From: JAVVHH01 sp964657565
Lineage (GTDB): Bacteria; Pseudomonadota; Alphaproteobacteria; Acetobacterales; Acetobacteraceae
Assembly (NCBI GenBank): GCA_964657565.1
Contig: CAZZVQ010000003.1
Location: 36,412 to 100,411 of the forward strand
DNA length: 64,000 bases
Reading direction: 5' to 3'
The translations under genes were made by a program, and so were the position numbers. The notes under the pieces are model-generated. The model saw only the letters and a program-made list of their open reading frames with translations. It was not told the origin of the DNA and did not search any database. Shown here one piece after another: positions 43,281-51,320 of the stretch (position 1 is the stretch's first letter; each line of letters opens with the position of its first letter).

Positions 43281-43467
43281 GTGGACTCTACTGACGCCCC
43301 CGACCCGGCCTGAGATATCCACAGGTTCAGGAGTTATCCCGTGGACTCTACTGACACCCCATAGTGGACTCTACTGACGCGACTCCGAGTTATCCCGTGG
43401 ACTCTACTGACGAAGCTAATAGTTAGACTCAAATAGCTTGCTATTAGTCCGCGTCAGTAGAGTCCAC
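43281..43467. repeat. Iteron array and AT-rich stem: likely plasmid origin
   Basis: Iteron GTGGACTCTACTGACG occurs at 43281-43296, 43341-43356 (last base A), 43364-43379 and 43397-43412, and once inverted at 43452-43467. Copies 2 and 4 share ten further identical bases (GAGTTATCCC) on the 5-prime side. Between copy 4 and the inverted copy lies an AT-rich stretch with an inverted repeat CTAATAG/CTATTAG, a plausible melting region. A DnaA-box-like site lies between copies 1 and 2. The array directly precedes repA, as in iteron-controlled plasmids. Confidence 0.85.
43315..43323. promoter_or_regulatory. DnaA-box-like site
   Basis: ATATCCACA differs from the DnaA box consensus TTATCCACA by one base and lies between iterons 1 and 2. 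Confidence 0.45.
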
Positions 43468-43505
43468 CTTGCTTCTGAGGAACAATTCGGTCGAGAAGGG
43501 AGGCC

Positions 43506-44432
43506 ATGGGAGAACTTCATGAGCTGATACTGCGAGACGGCATCGAAGCAGCGAGGCTGCGGGCGGATACCAAGACGCAGCGCCATGCCGTGGAAGCCGC
43601 GGCTCAGCTGCTGGCAGAAGAAGAAAACCGGCTCGGGATCACGCATGCCGGTTTCGCGATGACCTCGTTGCCGCACAAGCGGATCGGCGATCCCTTTTGG
43701 AAGCGCCAGGGCAACCGGACGACGCTGCTCGTCGAATCAGGACGAGACCGGCAGGGGGAACTGATCGGCGTGCCCTATGGCAGCCTCGCCCGACTCATCC
43801 TGCTCTATCTGCAGACCGAGGCGGTCCGCACCGGCAACCCGGAAGTGGAGCTCGGGCGGTCGATGAAGGCCTGGATGACCCGCATGTCGCTGTCGGCGGG
43901 AGGCAAGACTTATCAATTGGTTGGCGAGCAAGCCCGGCGCATTTCCGGCTGCCGCCTGACCTTCTTCACCGATCTGACAACCGCGGAACTTCGCAGCAAC
44001 GGGGCGTTCGTGCAAAGCAGTATCTCGCTGGCCGGGCTGGCCGACGAGCATCAGCCGGCACTATGGCAAGATCGCGTGCGGCTGGACGACGGGTTCTGGC
44101 GATCGCTGAAGGAGCACCCGGTTCCAGTGCGCGAGGAGGCACTCAAAGCGATCGGCACGCGTTCGTTCGCCATCGACGTCTATATCTGGCTCGCCTACCG
44201 CCTCCACGCGCTGAGCCGGCCCACGCCGGTGACCTGGGCTGCCGTCTACGCACAGTTCGGTGCCGGATTCCGGCTGATCCGCCAGCTGAAGCCCACTTTT
44301 CTCGAAGCACTGCAGATGGCGCTGGCCGTCTATCCGGAAGCCAACGTCCGGGTCGAGGAAAGTGGCCTCCTGCTGCACCCTTCGCCACCGGCCATCCCAC
44401 GCGCGGAGGCCAAGCGTCTCCAGCTCCTATAG
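43506..44432 (+). CDS. repA: Plasmid replication initiator, RepA_C family
   Basis: 308 residues; ATG preceded by GGGAGG. The conserved core of the RepA_C family is clear: RLGITHAGFAMTSLPHKR, NRTTLLVESGRDRQGE, GVPYGSLARLILLYLQTEAV and GRSMKAWMTRMSL (about 35-140), then a C-terminal winged-helix-like region (AIDVYIWLAYRLHALSRPTP). It would bind the iterons on either side of its gene to start replication and to control copy number. Its stop codon touches a further iteron at 44432. The acidic/basic N-terminal helix may mediate dimerisation. Confidence 0.93.
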   Translation: MGELHELILRDGIEAARLRADTKTQRHAVEAAAQLLAEEENRLGITHAGFAMTSLPHKRIGDPFWKRQGNRTTLLVESGRDRQGELIGVPYGSLARLILLYLQTEAVRTGNPEVELGRSMKAWMTRMSLSAGGKTYQLVGEQARRISGCRLTFFTDLTTAELRSNGAFVQSSISLAGLADEHQPALWQDRVRLDDGFWRSLKEHPVPVREEALKAIGTRSFAIDVYIWLAYRLHALSRPTPVTWAAVYAQFGAGFRLIRQLKPTFLEALQMALAVYPEANVRVEESGLLLHPSPPAIPRAEAKRLQLL

Positions 44433-44484
44433 TGGACTCTACTGACGCCTCTCCGGCTTGCTGCGATAGTGGACTCTACTGACG
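44432..44484 (+). repeat. Two further iterons downstream of repA
   Basis: Exact copies of the 16-base iteron at 44432-44447 and 44469-44484. The first begins at the last base of the repA stop, the second lies 8 bases upstream of the probable start of ung, so RepA binding could occlude the ung promoter or ribosome binding site. Confidence 0.85.
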
Positions 44485-44492
44485 CTCGGCCC

Positions 44493-45200
44493 GTGGCTGA
44501 CTCGGCCTGGGGCGACGCGCGGGCATCCCTGCCCGCCTCCTGGCAGGCAGCCATCGGCGACGCGTTCGATGCTCCCGCCATGCGCGACCTGGCCGCCTTC
44601 GTGGCCGCCGAGCGAGCGGCGGGCAAGCGCGTGTTTCCCGACGATGCGCTGACCTTCGCGGCGCTGGGTCGGACGCCGCTGGACCGGGTCAAAGCGGTCA
44701 TCCTCGGCCAAGACCCGTATCACCGGCCGGGCCAGGCGATGGGGCTGTCCTTTTCGGTGCCGCCAGGCGTGGCGGTACCGCCGTCGTTGCGAAACATCCA
44801 TAAGGAGCTGGCGGCCGATATCGGGGTCGCGCCACCGGATCATGGCTGTCTAACGGCTTGGGCCGATCAGGGCGTGTTGCTGCTCAACACCGCTCTGTCC
44901 GTCGAGGAAGGAAAGGCAGGCAGCCACGCCCGGGCCGGTTGGCACCGCTTGACCGATCGGATCATCGCGGCGGTGAATGCCCGGGACGTTCCCGTCGCCT
45001 TCCTGCTTTGGGGCGGCCACGCACAGAAGAAAGCCGCCATGTTGGACGCGACCCGGCATTTGGTGCATCGGTCGGAACACCCCTCCCCGCTGGCCGCCTA
45101 TCGTGGGTTCTTCGGATCGCGCTCCTTCTCGAAATCCAACGACTTCCTCCGGTCCCGTGGTGTCGCGGAAATCGACTGGAGTCTGCCAGCACACAAGTGA
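44493..45200 (+). CDS. ung: Uracil-DNA glycosylase, family 1
   Basis: 235 residues from GTG 44493; the frame is also open from a GTG inside the iteron at 44469, which would add 8 residues encoded by the repeat. Family 1 motifs are all present: VILGQDPYHRPGQAMGLSFS with the catalytic aspartate (near 75-90), LLNTALSVEEGKAGSH, and the HPSPLAAYRGFFGSRSF minor-groove loop with the catalytic histidine. Removes uracil from DNA. Its position between repA and parA makes it part of the replicon backbone rather than a housekeeping locus. Confidence 0.95.
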   Translation: MADSAWGDARASLPASWQAAIGDAFDAPAMRDLAAFVAAERAAGKRVFPDDALTFAALGRTPLDRVKAVILGQDPYHRPGQAMGLSFSVPPGVAVPPSLRNIHKELAADIGVAPPDHGCLTAWADQGVLLLNTALSVEEGKAGSHARAGWHRLTDRIIAAVNARDVPVAFLLWGGHAQKKAAMLDATRHLVHRSEHPSPLAAYRGFFGSRSFSKSNDFLRSRGVAEIDWSLPAHK

Positions 45201-45224
45201 CACCTAGTGTTTGTATGTTGACAC
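45195..45224. repeat. Repeat upstream of parA, candidate partition or operator site
   Basis: AAGTGACACCTAGTGTTTGT and the following TATGTTGAC share a GTGTT-Y-GTATG core with 45279-45289 (overlapping the parA start) and, more loosely, with 46281-46309 downstream of the partition genes. Likely sites for the ribbon-helix-helix protein. Confidence 0.4.
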
Positions 45225-45278
45225 AGATACATGAACGCACGACTGTGGGATGGCTTGCTGTCATAGAGGTGTGATCCT

Positions 45279-45944
45279 GTGTTCGTATGCGCGTGCATTT
45301 CTCAGAAGGGGGGCGCAGGCAAATCCACTCTCGCCATCCACCTGGCCGTCGAGGCCTCGCGGCAAGGCTACGAAACCGCGATCGTCGACCTCGACCCGCA
45401 GGGGACCGCGGAAGCATGGGGCGACTGGCGCAAGGGCGTGGCGCCCGTCGTCATCCCCGCAAAGGCCGGTAATCTGGCCAAGACGCTCAAGCAGGCGGAG
45501 GACGCCGGGGCCGAGATCGTGGTGATCGATACGCCGCCCTTGGCGCAGGCCGACGCGAGCGCTGCGGCCCGCGCCGCCGACCTTGTCCTGGTTCCGTGCC
45601 GGCCGCGGGCCTTCGACCTGCATGCCGTACGGATCACGGCGTCGCTGGTCGAGATGACGCGCAAACCCGCCTTCGCCGTGTTCAACGGCGGCCATCCCAG
45701 CGCGAGCGTGGGCTATGCCGAGCCGGAAGAGGTGATGCGCAGCCTCGGCCTGGACATCGCACCGTTCCGCCTGGCCGACCGCGCGCCCTATCACCAGGCC
45801 ACGATGACGGGGCAAGCGGCGCAGGAGCTGGAACCGGAGGGACGCGCTGCCCGTGAAGTTGCGGCCGCCTGGCTGTGGGTGTGCAAACAAGCAAATCTGC
45901 CTGTGCACAAGCATGTCTACACAAAGTCAGGAAAGCGGCGATGA
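45279..45944 (+). CDS. parA: ParA-type partition ATPase
   Basis: 221 residues from a GTG preceded by GAGG. Deviant Walker A KGGAGKST near residue 12, Walker A-prime as IVDLDPQGTAEAWGDW, and Walker B as IVVIDTPPLAQADAS. Lacks an N-terminal HTH, so it is the small ParF/type Ib kind, which pairs with a ribbon-helix-helix protein that also represses the operon; precisely such a gene follows with a 4-base ATGA overlap. Ensures plasmid segregation. The start codon lies within a repeat shared with the upstream region. Confidence 0.93.
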   Translation: MFVCACISQKGGAGKSTLAIHLAVEASRQGYETAIVDLDPQGTAEAWGDWRKGVAPVVIPAKAGNLAKTLKQAEDAGAEIVVIDTPPLAQADASAAARAADLVLVPCRPRAFDLHAVRITASLVEMTRKPAFAVFNGGHPSASVGYAEPEEVMRSLGLDIAPFRLADRAPYHQATMTGQAAQELEPEGRAAREVAAAWLWVCKQANLPVHKHVYTKSGKRR

Positions 45945-46270
45945 GCAAGAAGCCTGGATTGGCGGCACTGAGGGCGCAGATCGCCAGTGAGCGACCCAGG
46001 GCAGCTCCCCCTGCGCCAACCCCGGCCGCCGACCCGGCCCCGCCAGAACCGGCGATCGAGAAGACGACTGGCCGGCGCTACCCAACCTACCGCGAGGGAA
46101 AGGTCCCCGTGGGCGGCTACTTCTCGCCGGAGTTGTCGCGTGCCCTGCACCAACTGGCGCTCGACGAGAGCGAACCGGGCAAGCCGCGGGTGAAGATCCA
46201 GGCCCTGCTCGGAGAAGCGATAGACTTGCTGCTCCGAAGCCGAAACCGCTCACCGCTCGGAGAGCGATAG
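45941..46270 (+). CDS. Ribbon-helix-helix partition protein
   Basis: 109 residues from ATG 45941 overlapping the parA stop. A disordered, proline/alanine-rich N-terminus (about 1-45) is followed by a ribbon-helix-helix-like segment (VPVGGYFSPELSRALHQLAL then KIQALLGEAIDLLLRSRN). This layout, with a flexible basic tail and an RHH, is that of ParG-like centromere-binding partners of small ParA proteins. It would bind the repeats flanking the operon, link them to ParA and repress transcription. Confidence 0.8.
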   Translation: MSKKPGLAALRAQIASERPRAAPPAPTPAADPAPPEPAIEKTTGRRYPTYREGKVPVGGYFSPELSRALHQLALDESEPGKPRVKIQALLGEAIDLLLRSRNRSPLGER

Positions 46271-46280
46271 GACTGCGCAC

Positions 46281-46309
46281 AAGTGTGTTGGTCTGTTTGT
46301 GTGATTGAC
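46281..46309. repeat. Repeat downstream of the partition genes
   Basis: AAGTG, then GTTTGTGTG and ATTGAC, resemble the upstream repeat at 45195-45224 in order and spacing. Possible second centromere-like site. Confidence 0.3.
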
Positions 46310-46442
46310 GGCGGTTCGAAGAGGCGGATCGTCTCCGTCTCACCCGGGACGCGTTGCAGGGCGAATGGAACTATACGATCCACCCGGCACAACCCACCGC
46401 AACCAACGCTCTACCAGTCAAAGCAGTTATCTTCGGATAGCC

Positions 46443-46454
46443 CTTTAGCTAAAG
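46443..46454. promoter_or_regulatory. Perfect 12-base palindrome upstream of the GT-C gene
   Basis: CTTTAGCTAAAG, set within a longer imperfect stem TAGCC...GGCTA (46438-46461), lies about 50 bases before a possible leader peptide and 115 bases before the membrane glycosyltransferase. It may be an operator or a terminator of the partition operon; no T-tract follows, which argues against a classical terminator. Confidence 0.35.
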
Positions 46455-46501
46455 CCGGCTAGCTCGTGATGGATAGCATTTAGATGGTTAGAGGTACAGC
46501 C

Positions 46502-46564
46502 ATGCAGAAGAAACTAGTGTATACTCCGACTCCACCCAAGAAGAGTGCCCGGTCGCGTGGATAA
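46502..46564 (+). CDS. Possible 20-residue leader peptide
   Basis: ATG with AGAGG 7 bases upstream opens a 20-codon frame, MQKKLVYTPTPPKKSARSRG, ending in TAA 3 bases before the GTG of the next gene. Basic and proline-containing. Its position suggests translational coupling or an attenuating leader for the glycan operon, but a frame this short could be chance. Confidence 0.35.
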   Translation: MQKKLVYTPTPPKKSARSRG

Positions 46565-46567
46565 AGC

Positions 46568-48181
46568 GTGACAAGACTAGTCCCTCTCCATGGTGCCCGC
46601 TTGGCCTTGGCGTGTGCGGGTCTGTTTCTGGCCTGCATGATAGGTTCGTTCATCTGCATGGACAGGGGAATTTCCGCCTATGATGAGGGGCTGATCTTGT
46701 TCGGCGCGCAGCGGGTGGGGGCCGGAGACATTCCGCATCGCGACTTCTACGCCAATTATGGCCCTGGCAGCTTCTACGTGTTGTCATGGCTGTTCAAGCT
46801 CTTCTCACCCTCAGTGCTGGTCGAGCGGGTTTGGGATAGTGGCGTGCGGTCGGCGATCGCGGTGTTGGTATTCTTGCTGGTCAGAGGCTCCGGCCAAGGC
46901 GCCATGTCGGTGATCGCCGGGCTGGTCGCGTTTCTCTGGCTGTCGGCCTATGGCTTCTACGGGTATCCGGTTTTTCCCGTTCTCGCCCTCGCTCTCGCCA
47001 GTGCGCTCGCGCTGGTGCCCGTGTTTGCCGGCGACCGCCGTCCGTGGCGCTTGGTGCTCGCCGGCGTGCTCGTGGGGGGCGTTGGACTATTCCGGTACGA
47101 TGCGGCGTTCGCGGCATGCGTCTGCACGATGGTCGTGCTCCTGGCCTTCGCGATCGGGGTCCCCGCCGGAAGTGCGTCGAGGAGCGCCGGCCGGTTGCTG
47201 GTCCCGTTCGTGGCTGGGGTGGCGATGGTTGCGGGCCCGCTCGGGATCTACGATCTGCTGACCGGTACGCTGCCGGATTTGTGGCTCGATGTCGTGCTGA
47301 TCCCGGCCCGATCCTATACCACCATGCGGTCGCTACCGCCGCCCGACTGGGGTCTGCTGTTGTACAATCCGCTCGAGATTGGCAGCTACATCCCCATGGT
47401 GATCGCGGCCGTCGCGACGGTCGTGCTCGTGAACGACGGCCGGAACAGCCGAGCCAAGCGTCCTCTTTTTTGGCTGGCGCTGCTGCTGCTGCTTTTCACG
47501 TTCGTGTTCATCGCCAAGGGCTATGTCCGTTTCAGCGCCCTCCACATGAGCATGGCGCTAGTGACTTCGGTGGCGATGCTCGGCTGCCTGGCCGGGCTTC
47601 GATCCTGTGTGGGCAGGCTAAGGTCGATGGTGCTTGGCGTAGGCCTCGGGATAGGGCTCGGTACACTGCCAGCGTTAGGCGTTGATATCGCGCGCGCTTC
47701 GTTCAATGCCTACTGGCTGGCCCGTGGCGCCGATTGCAGCGTGCCCCCAGGCCTTGACCGGTTGCGCTGCTTCGTTTTCGACCCCGACACGGTCCGCGCC
47801 ATATCGTACATCAGGAGCGTTACCGAACCCGGCACTCCGCTATTCGTGGGGCTCGGGCGGCATGACAAGATCCTGTTGAACGATGTGGCATTCTACTTCC
47901 TCGCCGACCGTTCCTCCGCCACCAAGTGGCATCATATGGATCCCGGAGTGCAGACGACCGAACCCATACAGCGCGAAATGATAGCGGAACTCCGGGCGAA
48001 GGCCCCGCCCTTCATCGTATTGGAAACCGCCTGGGACGACGCGCACGAGCCGAACGGGAGTGCCATCAGTAGCGGCGTGATGCTGCTGGACGACTACCTG
48101 CACGATACCTACCGCCCGGCCGAGACGTTCGGCGCCGTTCAGATATGGGCTCGCCGCGAGCCGCCCCTGCCCGTCCGATGA
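46568..48181 (+). CDS. Polytopic membrane protein, probable GT-C glycosyltransferase
   Basis: 537 residues with about ten hydrophobic segments over residues 10-385 and a soluble C-terminal domain of about 150 residues. The first periplasmic loop carries the GT-C-like acidic motif (YDEGLILFGAQRVGAGDIPH then RDFYANYGPGSF), where an aspartate-glutamate pair usually serves as catalytic base. GT-C enzymes use polyprenyl-phosphate sugars as donors outside the membrane. The genes downstream appear to make such a donor, so this is the natural candidate for the transferase. Start GTG; acceptor unknown. Confidence 0.8.
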   Translation: MTRLVPLHGARLALACAGLFLACMIGSFICMDRGISAYDEGLILFGAQRVGAGDIPHRDFYANYGPGSFYVLSWLFKLFSPSVLVERVWDSGVRSAIAVLVFLLVRGSGQGAMSVIAGLVAFLWLSAYGFYGYPVFPVLALALASALALVPVFAGDRRPWRLVLAGVLVGGVGLFRYDAAFAACVCTMVVLLAFAIGVPAGSASRSAGRLLVPFVAGVAMVAGPLGIYDLLTGTLPDLWLDVVLIPARSYTTMRSLPPPDWGLLLYNPLEIGSYIPMVIAAVATVVLVNDGRNSRAKRPLFWLALLLLLFTFVFIAKGYVRFSALHMSMALVTSVAMLGCLAGLRSCVGRLRSMVLGVGLGIGLGTLPALGVDIARASFNAYWLARGADCSVPPGLDRLRCFVFDPDTVRAISYIRSVTEPGTPLFVGLGRHDKILLNDVAFYFLADRSSATKWHHMDPGVQTTEPIQREMIAELRAKAPPFIVLETAWDDAHEPNGSAISSGVMLLDDYLHDTYRPAETFGAVQIWARREPPLPVR

Positions 48182-48387
48182 GCCCGGACGCCTAAATCCC
48201 ACGCCGCCGCTAACTCTTTCGTAATTATAGCAAGGCATCCTCTGGGGACGAACTGGAGGCGACGACATTGTTCTTGTCGGCACAACCTGGAGCCCCGCTG
48301 CTTCGGGCGTTGCAGGATGCGGTCATGCTCCGGCGTGACGCACTGCGACGTGCGCGGCGAGCGCGTGGGTCCGGATAGACGCTCGGC

Positions 48388-49959
48388 TTGCACCTATCCC
48401 GTCTCACCCCGCCGACGCCGCGGCCACGCTATCGACGGATCACCCGCCCCGCGCTCAACGACGCTGCATCTCGGCCGGGGGGGCAACCCGTTGCGCTGGG
48501 CAGTGGCGATCGGGCGTTTTCTGCCTCGTCTTCCCCGCTGGCGCCACGATACCCGCTCGCGGTCGATCTCGACGGGACGCTGACGCCGTCCGATACCCTG
48601 CATGAGGGGTTACTCGCTCTCGCGAAGACCCGGCCGCAGGCGGCCCTGCCGTTGCTCGGCGCGCTGCTGCGCGGCAAGGCCCATTTCAAGCGGCACGTAG
48701 CCACGACGGCTCCGTTCGCCCCCGAGTTGCTGCCTTACAACGCGGATCTCCTCGCGTATCTGCGGGCCGAGCGGCAGGCGGGGCGGCGGATCGGGCTGTT
48801 CACCGCGGCGGACCAGTCGATTGCGGACGCCGTGGCGGGGCATCTCGGTCTGTTCGACATCGCCCGCGGCTCCGACATGGGCAGCAACCTCGGTGGCGCC
48901 ACGAAAGCCGACGCGATCGAAGCGGCGTTCGGCGAGCATTTCGCCTATGCCGGGGACGCGGTGGTCGACCTGCCCATCTTCGCGCGGTCCCGGAGCGTCG
49001 TGCTGGTGGGCCAGGTGGACCGCCTGCGGCGGGGTCTGGCGCCGGATGCCGTCGTCGAAGCCGCCTTTCCCGCGGTACCGCCGACCTGGCGGGCCTGGGC
49101 GGCGGCGCTGCGGCTGCATCATTGGGTGAAGAACCTGCTGGTGTTCGTCGCCGTCATCCTGGGCTCCAGTCGTTTGGCGGAATTTGGCCAGGCGGCGATG
49201 CTGTTCGTCCTGCTGGGTGTCCTGGCGTCGGCCACATACATCGTCAACGATCTGCTCGACCTGGCCAGCGATCGCGATCATCCGAGCAAGCGATTCCGAC
49301 CCTTTGCCGCCGGCGTGCTGCGGCCGCGCGAGGGCGTCATGGTGGCCGGCGTGATGATCGCGGCCAGCCTGCTGGGCGCCAGTTTGATGCTGCCGCCGGG
49401 CTGTACGGCGCTGCTGCTGGCCTACCTGGTGGCGACGCTGTGTTACAGCCTGGCGCTCAAGCGGATCGCGATGGTGGACGTGACGATCTTGGCGGGGCTG
49501 TTCACGATGCGGGTGCTGGCCGGCAGCCTCGTGGTGCTCACCCCGGTGTCGTCGTGGCTGCTGACGTTCTCGATGCTGTTCTTTCTCGGGCTGGCGATCG
49601 TCAAGCGCTACGCCGAGCTACGCCGGGTGCTGATGGCCGATCCCGGCGGACGGGCCCGGGGCTACAGCCGCGACGATTTGCCGTTGCTGATGGCCAGCGG
49701 CATCGCCTCGGGCTTCTCGGCCATCATCATCGTGATGATCTATCTGATCTCCGACCAGTATCCCCGGAGCATCTACGCCCAGCCGGGAGCGCTGTGGGGT
49801 GTCATGCCGATCCTGCTGTTATGGACGCTGTGGATCTGGCATCTGGCCGTTCACGGCCGCATGAGCGAGGACCCTGTGACATTCGCCGTGCGCGACAGGC
49901 TCTCGCTGGTCCTGGCTGGGCTGTGCGCCCTCATCTACCTCGTGGCTCGGCTGCCATGA
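48388..49959 (+). CDS. HAD phosphatase-UbiA prenyltransferase fusion (DPPR synthase-like)
   Basis: 523 residues from a TTG, the only in-frame start I see; the first 55 residues look unstructured and may be over-called. Residues about 55-215 are a HAD phosphatase (YPLAVDLDGTLTPSDTLHEG, IGLFTAADQSI, AYAGDAVVDLPIF). Residues about 235-523 are a UbiA-type membrane prenyltransferase with N-D-L-L-D-L-A-S-D-R-D-H-P-S-K-R-F-R-P, the motif of decaprenyl-phosphate phosphoribosyltransferases. It would make polyprenyl-phosphoryl-5-phosphoribose and, through the fused HAD, remove the 5-phosphate. Coupled (ATGA) to the oxidase gene. Confidence 0.88.
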   Translation: MHLSRLTPPTPRPRYRRITRPALNDAASRPGGQPVALGSGDRAFSASSSPLAPRYPLAVDLDGTLTPSDTLHEGLLALAKTRPQAALPLLGALLRGKAHFKRHVATTAPFAPELLPYNADLLAYLRAERQAGRRIGLFTAADQSIADAVAGHLGLFDIARGSDMGSNLGGATKADAIEAAFGEHFAYAGDAVVDLPIFARSRSVVLVGQVDRLRRGLAPDAVVEAAFPAVPPTWRAWAAALRLHHWVKNLLVFVAVILGSSRLAEFGQAAMLFVLLGVLASATYIVNDLLDLASDRDHPSKRFRPFAAGVLRPREGVMVAGVMIAASLLGASLMLPPGCTALLLAYLVATLCYSLALKRIAMVDVTILAGLFTMRVLAGSLVVLTPVSSWLLTFSMLFFLGLAIVKRYAELRRVLMADPGGRARGYSRDDLPLLMASGIASGFSAIIIVMIYLISDQYPRSIYAQPGALWGVMPILLLWTLWIWHLAVHGRMSEDPVTFAVRDRLSLVLAGLCALIYLVARLP

Positions 49960-51314
49960 GCGGCGCCTGGCGTGATGACGTGATGTCGTGGGGCCGGGTG
50001 ATCGCTGCCCGCCACTGGGTTAGCCGGCCGGCTTCTCTCAAGGCGGCGGCGGCCATGGTGGCGGCGCCCGATGCGCTGCCCGTGTTGGCGCATGGCTGCG
50101 GGCGATCGTACGGCGACGCGCCGCTCAACCCGGATGGACGGCTGATCGACTGCCGCGGGCTCGATCGTTTCATTGCCTTCGACCCGGCGACTGGCCTGCT
50201 GACGTGCGAGGCCGGGGTGCGGCTCGCGGACATCCTGGCGGTCGTCTGCCGTGCCGGGCCGGATGGCGGCGGCTGGTTCCTGCCGGTCACGCCGGGCACG
50301 CGCTTCGTGACCGTAGGCGGCGCGATCGCCAGCGACGTGCATGGGAAGAACCATCACGCGTTCGGTACCTTTGGACGGCATGTGAACGCGCTCGAGTTGG
50401 CGCGCAGCGACGGGACGCAGGTGACCTGCAGCCTTACGGACGAGCCCGAGCTATTCGCCGCCACCATCGGCGGAATGGGTCTCACCGGCCTGATCCTGCA
50501 AGCGACGATCCAGCTGCGCCGCGTGCCCGGCCTGGCGCTGGATTCCGAGGATATCCGCTTCGACGGTCTCGACGACTTCTTCGCTCTGGCGCGGGACTCG
50601 GATGCGGAGTGGGAATACACGGCCGCATGGGTGGACTGCCTGGCCTCCGGCCGCGGGTTGGGGCGCGGCATCTTCTCCCGCGCCCGGCACATGCCGGGCC
50701 GCACGGTCGAGGCGGCGGAGCGTGACGCACGGATGGCGTTCCCGGTCGTGCCGCCGCGCTCGCTGGCCACGCCGCTGTCGGTGCGGGCGTTCAACGCGGC
50801 GTATTGGCGCAAGCTCGGGCCCGGACGACGGCAGGTGCGACGGGTGGGCAGCTACGAGCCGGTGCTGTATCCGCTGGACGCGGTCGGCCAATGGAACCGT
50901 GTCTATGGCCCCGCCGGGTTCTTCCAGTTTCAAGGTGTCGTGCCGGTGGCCGCCTCCGAGGCGGCCATGGCGGAGATGTTGCGCACCATTGCCGACACGG
51001 GACAGGGATCGATGCTGGCGGTGATGAAGATGTTCGCAGACCAGCCATCGCCGGGGCTGATGTCGTTTCCCATGCCGGGGGCCACGCTGACGCTGGACTT
51101 CCCCAACAAGGGCGAGGCGACGCGCCTGTTGATGGCGCGGTTGGAGGCGATCACGGTCGCGGCGGGCGGCCGCATCTACGCCGCCAAGGACGGGTTGATG
51201 GCGGCCTCGAGCTTCCGCCAGGGTTACCCCAACCTCGACCGTTTCATGGCATCGGTGGATCCGCAGTTCTCGTCCTCCCTCGCGAGGCGGATCGTGCTGC
51301 CGCCGTCGCGGTGA
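49956..51314 (+). CDS. dprE1: DprE1-like FAD-dependent decaprenylphosphoryl-ribose 2-oxidase
   Basis: 452 residues from ATG 49956, overlapping the upstream stop by 4 bases. VAO-type FAD domain with GCGRSYGDAPLN, FVTVGGAIASDVHGKNHH and GTFGRHVNALEL, as in mycobacterial DprE1, and the C-terminal AKDG lysine region (near 415). At the position I align with C387 of the M. tuberculosis enzyme the sequence has threonine (TLDFP instead of CVDFP). Oxidises C2 of the lipid-linked ribose; the SDR downstream then reduces it to arabinose. Context with HAD-UbiA and SDR is strong. Confidence 0.9.
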   Translation: MSGAWRDDVMSWGRVIAARHWVSRPASLKAAAAMVAAPDALPVLAHGCGRSYGDAPLNPDGRLIDCRGLDRFIAFDPATGLLTCEAGVRLADILAVVCRAGPDGGGWFLPVTPGTRFVTVGGAIASDVHGKNHHAFGTFGRHVNALELARSDGTQVTCSLTDEPELFAATIGGMGLTGLILQATIQLRRVPGLALDSEDIRFDGLDDFFALARDSDAEWEYTAAWVDCLASGRGLGRGIFSRARHMPGRTVEAAERDARMAFPVVPPRSLATPLSVRAFNAAYWRKLGPGRRQVRRVGSYEPVLYPLDAVGQWNRVYGPAGFFQFQGVVPVAASEAAMAEMLRTIADTGQGSMLAVMKMFADQPSPGLMSFPMPGATLTLDFPNKGEATRLLMARLEAITVAAGGRIYAAKDGLMAASSFRQGYPNLDRFMASVDPQFSSSLARRIVLPPSR

Positions 51315-51320
51315 GCCCCG

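Noticed and set aside
43281..44484. Regularly spaced short repeats considered as a CRISPR array
   Set aside because: Repeat unit is 16 bases with irregular spacing, one copy inverted, flanking a replication initiator: iterons, not CRISPR. No cas gene is present.
44469..44492. ung starting at the GTG within the iteron
   Set aside because: Would translate a RepA-binding repeat as the N-terminus; the GTG at 44493 gives a more natural start, though the longer form cannot be excluded.
49122..49955. Upstream extension of the DprE1 frame into the UbiA gene
   Set aside because: Those 278 codons are an out-of-frame reading of the UbiA membrane domain; the ATG at 49956 gives a normal DprE1 N-terminus and an ATGA overlap.
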